Shown piece by piece: positions 42,877 through 53,007 of a DNA stretch of 64,000 nucleotides. A program made the translations under genes and the position numbers. The stretch covers positions 434,001-498,000 of the forward strand of contig NZ_JBDZDN010000003.1 of the NCBI RefSeq assembly GCF_040049215.1. Direction: 5' to 3'. Positions within the stretch are counted from its first letter, which is position 1; the number at the start of each line of letters is the position of its first letter. The DNA comes from Mesorhizobium_K sp040049215 (GTDB lineage Bacteria > Pseudomonadota > Alphaproteobacteria > Rhizobiales > Rhizobiaceae). The notes below the pieces were generated by a model, which was given only the letters and a program-made list of their open reading frames with translations, ran no database searches and was not told the origin of the DNA.

Positions 42877-45231
42877 ATGGGAAAAAGCCTTGTTCCGCCT
42901 GCCTCCGGCGGCGGCGATCATATCGAGCCGGTCGACCTGAAAAAAGCGCTCGAAGAGCGCTACCTCGCCTATGCGCTTTCGACGATCATGCATCGTGCGC
43001 TGCCGGACGTGCGCGACGGGCTGAAGCCGGTGCACCGGCGCATCATGCACGCCATGCGGCTTCTGCGCCTCAATCCCGACCAGGGCTTCGCCAAATGCGC
43101 CCGCATCGTCGGCGAGGTGATGGGCAAGTTCCATCCGCACGGCGACCAGTCGATCTACGACGCGCTGGTGCGTCTCGCGCAGGACTTTGCCGTTCGTTAC
43201 CCGCTGGTCGATGGGCAGGGCAATTTCGGCAACATCGACGGCGATAACGCCGCTGCCATGCGCTACACCGAAGCGCGCATGACCGAGGTTGCCACGGCCC
43301 TTCTGGAAGGCATCACCGAGGACGCGGTCGACTTCCGGGCAACCTACAACGAAGAGGATGAGGAGCCCGTCGTCCTTCCGGGCGCATTCCCGAACATCCT
43401 CGCCAATGGCTCGTCCGGCATTGCTGTCGGCATGGCGACCTCCATCCCGCCGCACAATGCGGCGGAGCTTTGCGCGGCCGCGCTCCATCTGATCGACAAC
43501 CGCGACGCGCCGGTCGCGGAACTCATGACCTCGCCGGAGCAATGGGCTGAGATCGAGCGGCGCCATCAGGAGGAACTGCGCAAGGAGGACAAGGATGCGG
43601 TCAAGCGCGCCGAGGCCATCCTGCTCGAATGCAAGGTGAGGGGGCCGGATTTTCCGACCGGCGGGACGGTCGTGGACGGCTGGGCATCGATGATCGAGGC
43701 CTACCAGACAGGGCGCGGCGGCTTCCGGCTGCGCGCCAAATGGCAGCAGGAGGACCAGGGCCGGGGAACCTGGAACATCGTAGTCACCGAAATCCCCTAT
43801 CAGGTCCAGAAGTCGAAGCTGATCGAGAAGATCGCCGAGCTTCTTTTGGCCCGCAAGCTGCCGCTGCTGGAGAATGTGCGCGACGAAAGCGCGGAGGACG
43901 TCCGCGTCGTGCTGGTGCCGAAGAGCCGCACGGTCGAACCCGGCCTGCTGATGGAATCGCTGTTCAAGCTGACCGAGCTCGAGACGCGCTTTCCGCTCAA
44001 CATGAACGTGCTGTCGCGCGGCAAGGTGCCCAACGTCCTGTCGCTGAAGAGCGTGCTGTCGGAGTGGCTGGAGCACCGCAAGGACGTGCTCGTCCGCCGC
44101 TCGAAACATCGGCTCGGCGAGATCGAGAGGCGGCTCGAGATCCTCAGCGGCTATCTGATCGCCTATCTCAACATCGACGAGGTGATCCGCATCATCCGCG
44201 AGGAGGACGAGCCCAAACAGGTCATGATGGCGCGCTGGTCGCTGACCGACAACCAGGCAGAAGCCATCCTCAACATGCGGCTGCGCGCTTTGCGCAAGCT
44301 CGAGGAATTCGAGATCCGCAAGGAGTTCGACGGGCTGTCGGAGGAAAAAAAGCAGATCGAGGCGCTGCTGGCCTCGCCGGCCAAGCAATGGAAGACCATT
44401 CGGTGGGAGGTTGCCGAGACGCAGAAGAAGTTCGGCCCTTCGACAAAGCTTGGCGAACGCAGAACCGAATTCACCGATGCGCCGGAGCATGACGTGGCCG
44501 ATATCCACCACGCCATGATCGAGAAGGAGCCGATCACCGTCGTGGTTTCGGAGAAGGGCTGGCTGCGCGCGATGAAGGGGCATCTGAGCGACCTGTCGCT
44601 GCTGACCTTCAAGGAAGGCGACAGCCTGAAGCTCGCATTTCCGGCGCAGACGACGGACAAGATCCTCGTCTTCACCACCGGCGGCAAGTTCTACACGATC
44701 GGCGCCGAGCGGCTGCCTGGCGGCCGTGGCCATGGCGAGCCGATCCGCATCATCGTCGACATGGAGAACGACCAGGACATCGTCACGGCGTTCGTGCACG
44801 ACCCGAAACGCAAGCTGCTGCTCGTCAGCCATGCCGGCAACGGCTTCACCGTCCCGGAGGCCGAGGTTGTCGCCAATACGCGCAAGGGCAAGCAGGTGAT
44901 GAACGTCAAGTCGCCGGACGAGGCGTCGCACTGCGCGGTGCTGTCGGGCGATCACGTCGCCATCGTCGGCGAGAACCGCAAGATGCTGATCTTCCCGCTC
45001 GCCGAGATTCCGGAAATGGCGCGCGGCAAGGGCGTGCGGCTGCAGAAATACAAGGATGGCGGCGTTCTCGACATGAAGACCTTCACGGTCGCCGAGGGCC
45101 TTTCCTGGCAGGATTCGGCCGACCGCACCTTCACGCGCAGCCGCGAGGAACTTGCCGAATGGTTCGGCGCGCGTGCCTCGGCCGGGCGGATCGCTCCCAA
45201 GGGTTTCCCGCGCACCGGCAAGTTCGGATAA
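42877..45231 (+). CDS. parC: DNA topoisomerase IV subunit A
   Basis: 784 residues. LAYALSTIMHRALPDVRDGLKP at the N-terminus, active Tyr in AAMRYTEARMT, quinolone-resistance region GKFHPHGDQSIYDALVR, GAFPNILANGSSGIAVGMAT; C-terminal beta-pinwheel repeats. Decatenates chromosomes with ParE. The shorter C-terminal domain and MHRALPDVRDG residues favour ParC over GyrA. Confidence 0.95.
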   Translation: MGKSLVPPASGGGDHIEPVDLKKALEERYLAYALSTIMHRALPDVRDGLKPVHRRIMHAMRLLRLNPDQGFAKCARIVGEVMGKFHPHGDQSIYDALVRLAQDFAVRYPLVDGQGNFGNIDGDNAAAMRYTEARMTEVATALLEGITEDAVDFRATYNEEDEEPVVLPGAFPNILANGSSGIAVGMATSIPPHNAAELCAAALHLIDNRDAPVAELMTSPEQWAEIERRHQEELRKEDKDAVKRAEAILLECKVRGPDFPTGGTVVDGWASMIEAYQTGRGGFRLRAKWQQEDQGRGTWNIVVTEIPYQVQKSKLIEKIAELLLARKLPLLENVRDESAEDVRVVLVPKSRTVEPGLLMESLFKLTELETRFPLNMNVLSRGKVPNVLSLKSVLSEWLEHRKDVLVRRSKHRLGEIERRLEILSGYLIAYLNIDEVIRIIREEDEPKQVMMARWSLTDNQAEAILNMRLRALRKLEEFEIRKEFDGLSEEKKQIEALLASPAKQWKTIRWEVAETQKKFGPSTKLGERRTEFTDAPEHDVADIHHAMIEKEPITVVVSEKGWLRAMKGHLSDLSLLTFKEGDSLKLAFPAQTTDKILVFTTGGKFYTIGAERLPGGRGHGEPIRIIVDMENDQDIVTAFVHDPKRKLLLVSHAGNGFTVPEAEVVANTRKGKQVMNVKSPDEASHCAVLSGDHVAIVGENRKMLIFPLAEIPEMARGKGVRLQKYKDGGVLDMKTFTVAEGLSWQDSADRTFTRSREELAEWFGARASAGRIAPKGFPRTGKFG

Positions 45232-45366
45232 TACTTTCCGATACTTAGAGCCTTTTTCTGCCGGCGCGTGCGAGCGTGCGTAGGAGAGGCTGCGTTCATC
45301 CGTATCAAGCAGGAGATTGCGCCGCAGAGGTCGCCGGCGAGCTTTTCGCGCTGCAGCATCTTGACC

Positions 45367-45430
45367 GCGAATGATCGTTCGCATAAAGTGCGAGCAATCA
45401 TTCGCATAAAGTGAGAGCGAACATTCGCTC
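45367..45430. promoter_or_regulatory. Multi-site palindromic operator for the TetR gene
   Basis: GCGAATGATCGTTCGC (45367-45382, 14 of 16 palindromic) is followed by two direct copies of TTCGCATAAAGTG (45378-45390 and 45401-45413) and by GAGCGAACATTCGCTC (45415-45430, 7-bp perfect arms). The last one ends 3 bp before the TetR ribosome site. Cooperative binding by the adjacent TetR protein is likely. Confidence 0.65.
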
Positions 45431-45442
45431 CTGGAGATAGTC

Positions 45443-46114
45443 ATGGAAGACGTTGTCTTTTTCGAGGCCACGCAAGCCGAGCCGCTCGAAGGGCAGGGGC
45501 AGACTCGGGCCGAGCGCCGCGACCAGCAGATTCAGCGCATCCTCGAGGCGGCCCAGACTTGCTTTGTCCGCTCCGGATTCCAGGGGGCGTCGATGCACCA
45601 GATCTGCGCCGAATGCGGCATGAGCCCCGGCGCCCTCTACCGCTATTTCCCGTCCAAGGAGTCGATAGTCGCCGCGATCTGCGAGGCGGACCGCGAGGAT
45701 GACATGACCTGCTTCAGTGCCTTCCGCGATGCGACTTCCGCTCTCGACGGTCTGGTCGAGGGCGCGATGGCGCATATCGCGCATACCCACAAGAAGGGCA
45801 GCGCCGCGCTATTTGCCGAGATGCGCTCCGAGTCCAACCGCAATGCGACGATCCGCGACACGGTCGATGGGCACAAAGCGGAGATCGCCGGAATGATCGC
45901 ACCTCTCGTCCAAGGCGCGATCGAGCGTGGCGAGATCGACCCGCCTGTCGATCTGCAAACCCTCATGGCCGTCCTCATGTCGGTTGGCGAAGGCATCGCG
46001 ATCAACGACCTGCCTGCACGCGGCATATCGCTCGACCAGATCGAAGCGGCCATGCGCGCCATGCTTGTCGGCATGTTGAGGCCGACCGGCAAGCGGATGG
46101 CCCAAAAGGCCTGA
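45443..46114 (+). CDS. TetR-family regulator of RND efflux
   Basis: 223 residues. N-terminal HTH RILEAAQTCFVRSGFQGASM then HQICAECGMSPGALYRYFPSKE, C-terminal ligand domain. GGAG site before ATG. Directly upstream, same strand, of an adaptor/RND pair; the upstream palindromes suggest autoregulation and control of the pump, in the manner of AcrR. Confidence 0.93.
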   Translation: MEDVVFFEATQAEPLEGQGQTRAERRDQQIQRILEAAQTCFVRSGFQGASMHQICAECGMSPGALYRYFPSKESIVAAICEADREDDMTCFSAFRDATSALDGLVEGAMAHIAHTHKKGSAALFAEMRSESNRNATIRDTVDGHKAEIAGMIAPLVQGAIERGEIDPPVDLQTLMAVLMSVGEGIAINDLPARGISLDQIEAAMRAMLVGMLRPTGKRMAQKA

Positions 46115-46154
46115 CGCCGAGAGCAGCTTTCACTCGTATTCTTTGGTGATCTTC

Positions 46155-47363
46155 ATGCCTGCCAAGTCCAGTCCCCTAACGCGTGCAGCAATGGCGTTGC
46201 TCGCCGCCACCATGCTGGCGAGTTCGCCTGCCGTGGCGTTTGCCGCGAGCGAGGCCGCGCCCGTCGTCCAGCAGGTGCCGCCGTCGATACGCGTCGTCGC
46301 CGCCGAACGTCGTGAGCTTGTCGAAACGCTTTCGGTGAACGGCACGATCGTCGCTCGCGAGGAGGCCGCGGTCGGCACCGACCTCAACGGCCTGACGGTG
46401 ATCGCGCTCAATGCCGACGAGGGCGACCTCGTAAAGAAGGGCGATGTGCTGGCCGTTCTCGACCGCTCGATGCTCGACACGCAGCTCGCGCAGATCGAGG
46501 CAAGTCGTGCCCAGGCCGAGGCAAATATCGCCCAGATGCGCGCCCAGATCGGCGACGTCGAAGTCGGCGTCCGGCAGGCAAGGGAAGCGCTCGATCGCGC
46601 CGAAGCGCTGCAGAAGAAGGGCGTAGCGACGGACGCGCAGCGCGACAACGCCGTCAACGCGCTGGACAGCGCCAAGGCCAAGCTCGACTCCGCCGAGAAG
46701 GCGCTCAAGGCCTCCGAAGCACAGCTCGCCGTGGTCGAGGCGCAGCGTCAGAACGTGGTCGTGCAGATATCCAAGACCGAGCTGCGCGCGCCGGCTGACG
46801 GGCTGATCCTCGCACGCGACGCCACGTTGGGCGGCGTGGTGATGGCGCAAACCGCGCCGCTTTTCCGCATCGCCATCAACAGCGAGTTCGAGCTTGCAGC
46901 AACGGTCGCCGAGACGGCCCTGCCGCGGCTGGCGAATGGCATGGTGGCCGAAGTTTCGATGGCCGGCTTCGATCGGCCGATCGCCGGATCGGTCCGCAGG
47001 ATCTCGCCCGAGGTCGACCATTCGTCGCGGCTTGGTGCGATCCGCATTGCCCTGAAGCCCGGCTCGCCCGTCCGTGCCGGCAATTTTGCGCGCGGCGAGA
47101 TCGAAATCATCAGGCGCCAAGGCGTGGCGGTGCCTACCTCGGCCGTGATGTACGCCGGCCCGGACGCGTTCCTGCAGAGCGTCGAGGACGGCAAGGTCAG
47201 GACGCAGACCGTCACGCTCGGCGCGCGATCCGGCGAGATGGTCGAGATCGTGTCGGGCATCGCCGAGGGCGAGGAAGTCGTGTCGCGCGCCGGCACATTC
47301 GTCGCCGATGGCGACCTGGTGACGCCGGTACGCGTCGAGGCGACGGGAGCCGTCAAGCCATGA
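46155..47363 (+). CDS. RND efflux periplasmic adaptor (MFP)
   Basis: 402 residues from ATG at 46155 (TTG/GTG a few codons upstream are possible). Signal/anchor MALLAATMLASSPAVAFAAS, lipoyl-like and alpha-hairpin coiled coil (SRAQAEANIAQMRAQIGD, VRQAREALDRAEALQKKGVA), beta-barrel domains. Bridges the inner-membrane pump to an outer-membrane channel. Overlaps the RND gene by 4 bp. No outer-membrane component is encoded nearby. Confidence 0.92.
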   Translation: MPAKSSPLTRAAMALLAATMLASSPAVAFAASEAAPVVQQVPPSIRVVAAERRELVETLSVNGTIVAREEAAVGTDLNGLTVIALNADEGDLVKKGDVLAVLDRSMLDTQLAQIEASRAQAEANIAQMRAQIGDVEVGVRQAREALDRAEALQKKGVATDAQRDNAVNALDSAKAKLDSAEKALKASEAQLAVVEAQRQNVVVQISKTELRAPADGLILARDATLGGVVMAQTAPLFRIAINSEFELAATVAETALPRLANGMVAEVSMAGFDRPIAGSVRRISPEVDHSSRLGAIRIALKPGSPVRAGNFARGEIEIIRRQGVAVPTSAVMYAGPDAFLQSVEDGKVRTQTVTLGARSGEMVEIVSGIAEGEEVVSRAGTFVADGDLVTPVRVEATGAVKP

Positions 47364-50300
47364 ACATCTCCGCCTGGTCCATCCGCAATCCTGTCCCGGC
47401 GATCCTGCTTTTCATCGTGCTGGTCGCGCTCGGGCTGATGAGTTTCTCGAAGCTCCCGGTGACGCGCTTCCCCAACATCGACATCCCGCTTGTTTCCGTC
47501 ACCGTGACCGATCCCGGCGTGGCGCCGAGCGAGCTCGAAACGCAGATCACCAAGCGTATCGAGGATGCCGTCGCCAATATTTCGGGCGTCAAGAACGTCG
47601 TCTCGCAGCTGACCGAGGGTACGTCGCAAACGACCGTGGAGTTCCGCCTCGAGGTGGATACGCAGACGGCGGTGAACGACGTCAAGGACGCGGTCGAGCT
47701 CATCCGCTCCGATCTCCCCGCGACCGCCGACGATCCGGTCGTCGCGAGGATCGACGTCGAAGGCCAGGCGATCCTCACCTATGCCGTCTCCGCGCCCGCC
47801 ATGACCATCGAGGAACTGTCCTGGTTCGTGGACGACACGATTATCCGCAAGATGCAGGGCCTCAAGGGCGTCGCCCGCGTCGACCGCTATGGCGGCGTGA
47901 CGCGCGAGATCAAGATCGAACTCGACCCGGACCGGCTGAATGCGCTCGGCGTCGCTGCCGGCGACGTGAACCGGGCGCTGCGCGCCGTCAACGCCGACAT
48001 GACCGGGGGCAACGCCAAGTTCGGCAGCCGCGAGCAATCGATCCGCACGCTCGGCGGCGCCGACACGGTGGCCGATCTGCAGGCGCTGGAGATCCCGCTC
48101 TCGGCCGGCCGCAAGGTAAGACTTTCCGACATCGCGACGGTGACCGACGCCTGGGCGGAGCCTAAATCCTTTGCCCGCGTCAACGGCGGCACCGTCGTCT
48201 CGTTCGCGATCTTCCGCGGCAAGGGCGAAAGCGACGTCGAGGTGAACGAGCGGGCGGCCGCGGCGGTCGCGGATCTGCAAGCTTCCTATCCGGACGTCAG
48301 CATCACCAAGGTCGACGACTCGGTGAGCTACACGGTCGGCAACTACGATTCGGCGATGGAAACGCTGATGGAGGGCGCCGCGCTCTCCGTCATCGTGGTG
48401 TTCATATTCCTGCGTGACTGGCGCGCCACCCTCGTGTCGGCGACCGCGCTGCCGCTGTCGATCATCCCGACCTTCTGGGCGCTTTCCATGATGGGCTTCT
48501 CGCTCAATCTGGTGAGCCTGCTCGGCATCACGCTGGTCGTCGGCATCCTGGTCGACGACGCGATCGTCGAGATCGAAAACATCGTCCGGCACGTCAAGAT
48601 GGGCAAGTCGCCCTACCGCGCCTCGCTTGAGGCGGCTGACGAGATCGGGCTCGCCGTGATCGCCATTTCGGCGACCATCATGGCTGTATTCGCACCAGTA
48701 TCGTTCATGGGTGGCATCGCCGGCCAGTACTTCAAGCAGTTCGGCCTGACTGTCGCGGTGGCGGTGTTCTTCTCGCTGCTGGTGGCGCGGCTGATCACGC
48801 CGATGATGGCAGCGTATTTCCTGCGCGGGCACGGCCACGCCGAACCCAAGCCCGGCATGGTCATGCGCGGCTACGACCGGCTGCTGCGGTCGAGCCTCAG
48901 GTTTCGCTGGGTGACGCTCGGCGCCGGCATAGCCTTCTTCATCGGCTCGATCTATGCCATGGGCTTCCTGCCGTCGGGATTCATCCCGCGCGAGGATGCC
49001 AGCCGGATAGTCTTCTCGCTCGAATTGCCGCCGGGCAGCAGGCTCGAGGACACGCGCGCCACGAGCGACGAAGTCACCAGGCTGATGCTCGAAGTGCCCG
49101 AAGTGGAGAATGTCTACGTTATCGGTGGCGCCAGCCCGACCGGCACGATGGAGACGCGGCGCGCCACTGTCGTGGCCGACCTGAAGCACAAGTCGGAGCG
49201 GGATATTCCGCAGCATGAGATTGAAGGCATACTGCTCGACAGGATGGAGACGATCCCCGACCTGCGCGCCTATTTTGTCAACGATCGCGGCGAGCGGCAG
49301 CTCGCCTTCGGCGTGATGGGCACGGATGGCGCCGTACTCGACAGCCAGGCGCGCAAGATACAGAGCGAGATGGCAGCGACGGGAAAGTTCCGCGCGATCA
49401 CTTCCAACGCCGCGCTAGACCGGCCGGAAGTCGTCGTCGAGCCGGATCTTGCCAGACTTGCCGAACTGGGCATTTCGACGGCGACGGTTGCCGAGACGCT
49501 GCGCGTCGCCACCATGGGTGACATCGACGAGAACCTCGCCAAGTTCACCGTCGGCGACCGGCAGATCCCGATCCGCGTGCAGCTTACCGAAGCCGCGCGC
49601 GACGACATCGAAGTCGTCAGCCAGCTTCCGGTGACGACTCCCTCGGGCGTCATCGTGCCGCTGTCTTCCGTCGCCAAGATCAGCTTCGGGCAGGGTCCGT
49701 CTTCGATCGCCCGCTTCAACCGCGAGCGGCGCGTCGTCATCGGCGCCGACATGGCGCCGGGTGCCGAACTCAGCGACGGTCTGGCGGCGGTGTGGGAATT
49801 GCCGGCGGTGAAGAACATGCCTGCCGGCACGCGCATCCAGGAGACCGGCGACGCCGAGGTGATGGGCGAAGTCTTCGCCGGCTTCGCGACCGCCATGTCG
49901 ACCGGGTTGATGCTGGTTCTAGTGGTGCTGATCCTGCTCTTCGGCTCGGTGTTCCACTCCTTCACGATCCTCGGCTCGCTGCCCCTGGCGATCGGCGGCG
50001 TGGCGGCGGCGCTTTGGCTGACCAATTCGGCGGTGTCGATGCCGGTGGTGATCGGCATATTGATGCTGATGGGCATCGTGACGAAGAACGCGATCATGCT
50101 CGTCGATTTCGCCATCGAGGAGGTCAAGGCGGGCGTTTCGCGCAAGGAGGCGATCATCGATGCGGGCAGGAAGCGCGCGCGGCCGATCGTGATGACGACG
50201 ATCGCGATGTCCGCCGGCATGATCCCGGCTTCGCTGGCGCTCGGCGACGGCGGCGAATTCCGTGCGCCGATGGCCATCGCGGTGGTCGGTGGCCTCCTGG

Positions 50301-50491
50301 TCTCGACCTTCCTGTCGCTGATTTTCGTGCCGTCCTTCTATACGATCATGGACGATGCGGCGATCGGCACGGCCAGGCTGTGGCGCTGGCTGGTACGGCC
50401 CAATTCAGCCGACGAGCCGGACCCTGCGCACCATCATGCGGCCAATGCGAACATGCTGCCGCCGCGGGAGATGCCGGTGGCGGCGGAGTAG
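47360..50491 (+). CDS. RND-family multidrug efflux transporter
   Basis: 1043 residues, full-length HAE-1-type pump with 12 helices and two periplasmic loops. N-terminus ISAWSIRNPVPAILLFIVLV; proton-relay Asp pair in GILVDDAIVEIENIVRHVK (TM4); second half GIVTKNAIMLVDFAIEEVK. Exports drugs, dyes or envelope stressors by proton antiport with the MFP adaptor. Paired with TetR. Substrate range cannot be read from sequence. Confidence 0.95.
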   Translation: MNISAWSIRNPVPAILLFIVLVALGLMSFSKLPVTRFPNIDIPLVSVTVTDPGVAPSELETQITKRIEDAVANISGVKNVVSQLTEGTSQTTVEFRLEVDTQTAVNDVKDAVELIRSDLPATADDPVVARIDVEGQAILTYAVSAPAMTIEELSWFVDDTIIRKMQGLKGVARVDRYGGVTREIKIELDPDRLNALGVAAGDVNRALRAVNADMTGGNAKFGSREQSIRTLGGADTVADLQALEIPLSAGRKVRLSDIATVTDAWAEPKSFARVNGGTVVSFAIFRGKGESDVEVNERAAAAVADLQASYPDVSITKVDDSVSYTVGNYDSAMETLMEGAALSVIVVFIFLRDWRATLVSATALPLSIIPTFWALSMMGFSLNLVSLLGITLVVGILVDDAIVEIENIVRHVKMGKSPYRASLEAADEIGLAVIAISATIMAVFAPVSFMGGIAGQYFKQFGLTVAVAVFFSLLVARLITPMMAAYFLRGHGHAEPKPGMVMRGYDRLLRSSLRFRWVTLGAGIAFFIGSIYAMGFLPSGFIPREDASRIVFSLELPPGSRLEDTRATSDEVTRLMLEVPEVENVYVIGGASPTGTMETRRATVVADLKHKSERDIPQHEIEGILLDRMETIPDLRAYFVNDRGERQLAFGVMGTDGAVLDSQARKIQSEMAATGKFRAITSNAALDRPEVVVEPDLARLAELGISTATVAETLRVATMGDIDENLAKFTVGDRQIPIRVQLTEAARDDIEVVSQLPVTTPSGVIVPLSSVAKISFGQGPSSIARFNRERRVVIGADMAPGAELSDGLAAVWELPAVKNMPAGTRIQETGDAEVMGEVFAGFATAMSTGLMLVLVVLILLFGSVFHSFTILGSLPLAIGGVAAALWLTNSAVSMPVVIGILMLMGIVTKNAIMLVDFAIEEVKAGVSRKEAIIDAGRKRARPIVMTTIAMSAGMIPASLALGDGGEFRAPMAIAVVGGLLVSTFLSLIFVPSFYTIMDDAAIGTARLWRWLVRPNSADEPDPAHHHAANANMLPPREMPVAAE

Positions 50492-50586
50492 CGTCCTCTC
50501 AGCCTCCCTGCCTTGCATCCGCCATTTGCCTGTCGCGATCTTTATGCACTATGTGACGGATTGGGCATTGGCTGGAACATACGCGT

Positions 50587-51810
50587 TTGAAGGAACCCAG
50601 GATCAAGGCTGCCGAGCGGGAGCGTCCGCTCTTCGGAGCGTCGACCGCTCCGCGCGGGGCGGTGATCGCGCCGCTGTCGGCGGCGCGATGGCTGCTGCTT
50701 CTGGTGTTGGCGGCGGGCGTCTATTTTTTCCACGGCTTCGTGGTGCCGGTGCTGGCCGCACTGGTCATCGCCTTCGCGAGTTGGCCGCTCTACCGCAGGC
50801 TGCTCGACGCCGTCGGCGGCAGCCGCACGATTGCGGCAAGCATCGCGCTGCTGCTCATCCTGGCCTTCCTGATCATTCCGATCATGATGGCAGGCAGCTA
50901 TGCGATCACCGAAATCCAGCAATGGGTCGGGTGGGCGCTGGAAACCAACCGTAACGGCGCGCCGACGCCCGCGTGGATAACGCAGCTGCCCGGGGTCGGC
51001 GACTGGCTCGATGAGCAATGGACAGGCTATCTCGCGCATCCGGGCGGTATCGGCGAGATCATCCAGCTGATCAGCGGCGCTAATATAGGCAGCATTTATC
51101 GCGGCGTGCTGGCCGCCGGCGGAAGCGCCTTCGGCCTGCTTCTGACGCTGCTGTTCATGCTGATAGCGCTGTTCTTCACCTATCGCGACGGCGAGGCCTT
51201 CGCGGGCCAGATCGACCGGCTCGGCGAGCGCATCCTGCCGATGCGATGGGAGCGCATTTCGCGCGTGGTGCCCCGCACGATCAGCTCGACGGTGACGGGC
51301 ATGACGCTGATCGCCATCGGCGAGGGGCTCGTGCTCGGCGTCGCTTACTGGATCGCCGGCGTGCCGTCGCCGGTGACGCTCGGCGCGCTTACGGGACTGA
51401 TGGCATTGATTCCCGGCGGGGCGCCGCTGTCATTCACCCTGGTGTCGATCTACCTGGCCGCCAGCGGCTCGCCCGTGGCCGGCGTGGCGCTCTTCCTGTG
51501 GGGCTCGATCGAACTCTTCGTCGTCGACAAGACGCTGAGGCCCAAACTCGTCGGCGGGCCGATCAAGCTCCCCTTCCTGCCGACTTTTTTCGGGCTGATC
51601 GGCGGCGTCAAGACGATGGGCCTCCTCGGCCTGTTCATCGGCCCGGTGCTGATGGCGATCCTCGTCGCGATCTGGCGCGAATGGCTGCACGAGGTCGAAG
51701 TAACGGCGGAGCCGATTGTCGAACAGATGCACGAGCCGCCGGTCGTGGTCGAAACCCAGCCCGCCTCGACCGCCGGCCCGGCAAAAGCCACAATCGGGTT
51801 GAAGACGTAG
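50587..51810 (+). CDS. AI-2E-family transporter (PerM/TqsA-like)
   Basis: 407 residues from TTG; no better start before the first helix. Around eight helices; MALIPGGAPLSFTLVSIYL and the VDKTLRPKLVGGPIKLPFLP end-region with LGLFIGPVLMAILVAI are family hallmarks. Function unproven (small-molecule export or Na+/H+ exchange). A broken copy of another member lies at 32630. Confidence 0.88.
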   Translation: MKEPRIKAAERERPLFGASTAPRGAVIAPLSAARWLLLLVLAAGVYFFHGFVVPVLAALVIAFASWPLYRRLLDAVGGSRTIAASIALLLILAFLIIPIMMAGSYAITEIQQWVGWALETNRNGAPTPAWITQLPGVGDWLDEQWTGYLAHPGGIGEIIQLISGANIGSIYRGVLAAGGSAFGLLLTLLFMLIALFFTYRDGEAFAGQIDRLGERILPMRWERISRVVPRTISSTVTGMTLIAIGEGLVLGVAYWIAGVPSPVTLGALTGLMALIPGGAPLSFTLVSIYLAASGSPVAGVALFLWGSIELFVVDKTLRPKLVGGPIKLPFLPTFFGLIGGVKTMGLLGLFIGPVLMAILVAIWREWLHEVEVTAEPIVEQMHEPPVVVETQPASTAGPAKATIGLKT

Positions 51811-51834
51811 GTTTTGATAAGTCTCGGGTAGCGC

Positions 51835-52335
51835 ATGACCAACGACATCAGACGGCCGCACCGGCCGGTCGCCGCAATTGCGCTCATCGCCCTGCTTGCC
51901 ACGGCGGGCTGCCAGAACGTGTTTTCGATGGTCAGTCCGAAGGGCGTCGGCGAAGGCGTCGGCGCCTCGACTACGGGCGAGATGTATCTGACGTCGATCC
52001 GCACCGAGCATGGCCTGCCGGCACTTGTCCCTGACCGGAAGCTGGAGAGGGCTGCCGCGCAGCAGGCCGCCTATATGGCGCGCGCCGACGCGATGAGTCA
52101 CCGCACCGGCTGGCGCAAGGATTTCGCCACCCGCATGAAGGAGAACGGCGTCGAGGGTGCCGCGGCCGAGAATGTCGCGCACGGCGCGATGGACCCGGAA
52201 AAGCTGTTTTCGATGTGGATGGATTCGAAGGGTCACCGCCGCAACATGCTCGATCCGCGCTTCGCCCGTTACGGGCTGGCGTCGGCGGAAGACGGGCAGG
52301 GCAGGAAATACTGGGCCCTGGTGCTGGGAAGATAG
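51835..52335 (+). CDS. CAP-domain (SCP/PR1) lipoprotein
   Basis: 166 residues. Signal peptide ending LLATAGC (Cys26 likely lipidated, so membrane-anchored), then a CAP domain: LTSIRTEHGLPALVPDRKLERAA, AYMARADAMSHRTGW with the active His, AAENVAHGAMDPEKLF and MWMDSKGHRRNMLDP with the second His. Bacterial CAP proteins bind lipids or act on cell-wall components. 24 bp after the AI-2E stop. Confidence 0.9.
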   Translation: MTNDIRRPHRPVAAIALIALLATAGCQNVFSMVSPKGVGEGVGASTTGEMYLTSIRTEHGLPALVPDRKLERAAAQQAAYMARADAMSHRTGWRKDFATRMKENGVEGAAAENVAHGAMDPEKLFSMWMDSKGHRRNMLDPRFARYGLASAEDGQGRKYWALVLGR

Positions 52336-52475
52336 TCGCCAGTGGTCCGATTCTGACATTTGCATCCTGCCGATACGGGCCGCCCAACCGGTTTGACGGC
52401 TGTTGACTGAATCTGCAGGCTTGAGTCGGCGGACTGTTCGGCACTACTGTCCAACAAGCAATCGAGGTGCGGTCG

Positions 52476-52964
52476 ATGCCACAGCGCCCCTATGATGAGC
52501 GCTTGCTCCGTCAGGCATTCGAGGTGGCGCGGCAGGCGCGCGATGCAGGCGAACATCCCTTTGGCGCGCTTCTCGCCGACAAGGACGGCAATGTATTGCG
52601 CGAGCAACCCAACGGCTACAAATCCGGAGGGGGCGACCGCACCGCCCATGCCGAAAGGCTGCTGGCCTCCTGGGCGCAGCGGAATCTGAGCCTCGAAGAG
52701 CTTGCCTCATGCACGCTCTATACGTCCGCCGAGCCATGCGCGATGTGCTCGGGCACTATTTACTGGGTGGGTATCGGACGCGTCGTGTTCGGGCTGGCAG
52801 AGCATGACATGAAGGCACTCACGGGTGCACACGTCGAGAATCCCACGCTGGATCTGCCCTGCACGGTCGTCTTCGAAGCTGGACAGCGTCCGACCGAAGT
52901 CGTCGGCCCGCTGCTTGCCGCGGAGGCCGCGCAACTCCATACCGATTTCTGGAAAGACAGGTAG
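52476..52964 (+). CDS. Nucleoside/nucleobase deaminase (CMP/dCMP deaminase fold)
   Basis: 162 residues from ATG with GAGG 8 bp upstream; a GTG 3 codons earlier is possible. Zinc motif H-A-E in RTAHAERLLA and P-C-x-x-C in SAEPCAMCSG. Cytoplasmic guanine/cytosine-type deaminase; TadA is longer and differs at the C-terminus, so a guanine deaminase-like role is plausible. Confidence 0.9.
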   Translation: MPQRPYDERLLRQAFEVARQARDAGEHPFGALLADKDGNVLREQPNGYKSGGGDRTAHAERLLASWAQRNLSLEELASCTLYTSAEPCAMCSGTIYWVGIGRVVFGLAEHDMKALTGAHVENPTLDLPCTVVFEAGQRPTEVVGPLLAAEAAQLHTDFWKDR

Positions 52965-53007
52965 CTCAACCGCTGCGGCTGCGTGAAGCGAACGACGATC
53001 CGCTCCG

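Noticed and set aside
41470..45471. A 1333-codon open frame on the minus strand across parC
   Set aside because: The part beyond 42675 is antisense to parC and has no motif or start; only the signal-peptide protein at 41470-42675 is real. Long antisense frames are common in GC-rich DNA.
46748..49216. 822-codon minus-strand frame across the RND genes
   Set aside because: Antisense to the adaptor and pump genes, which have full domain evidence.
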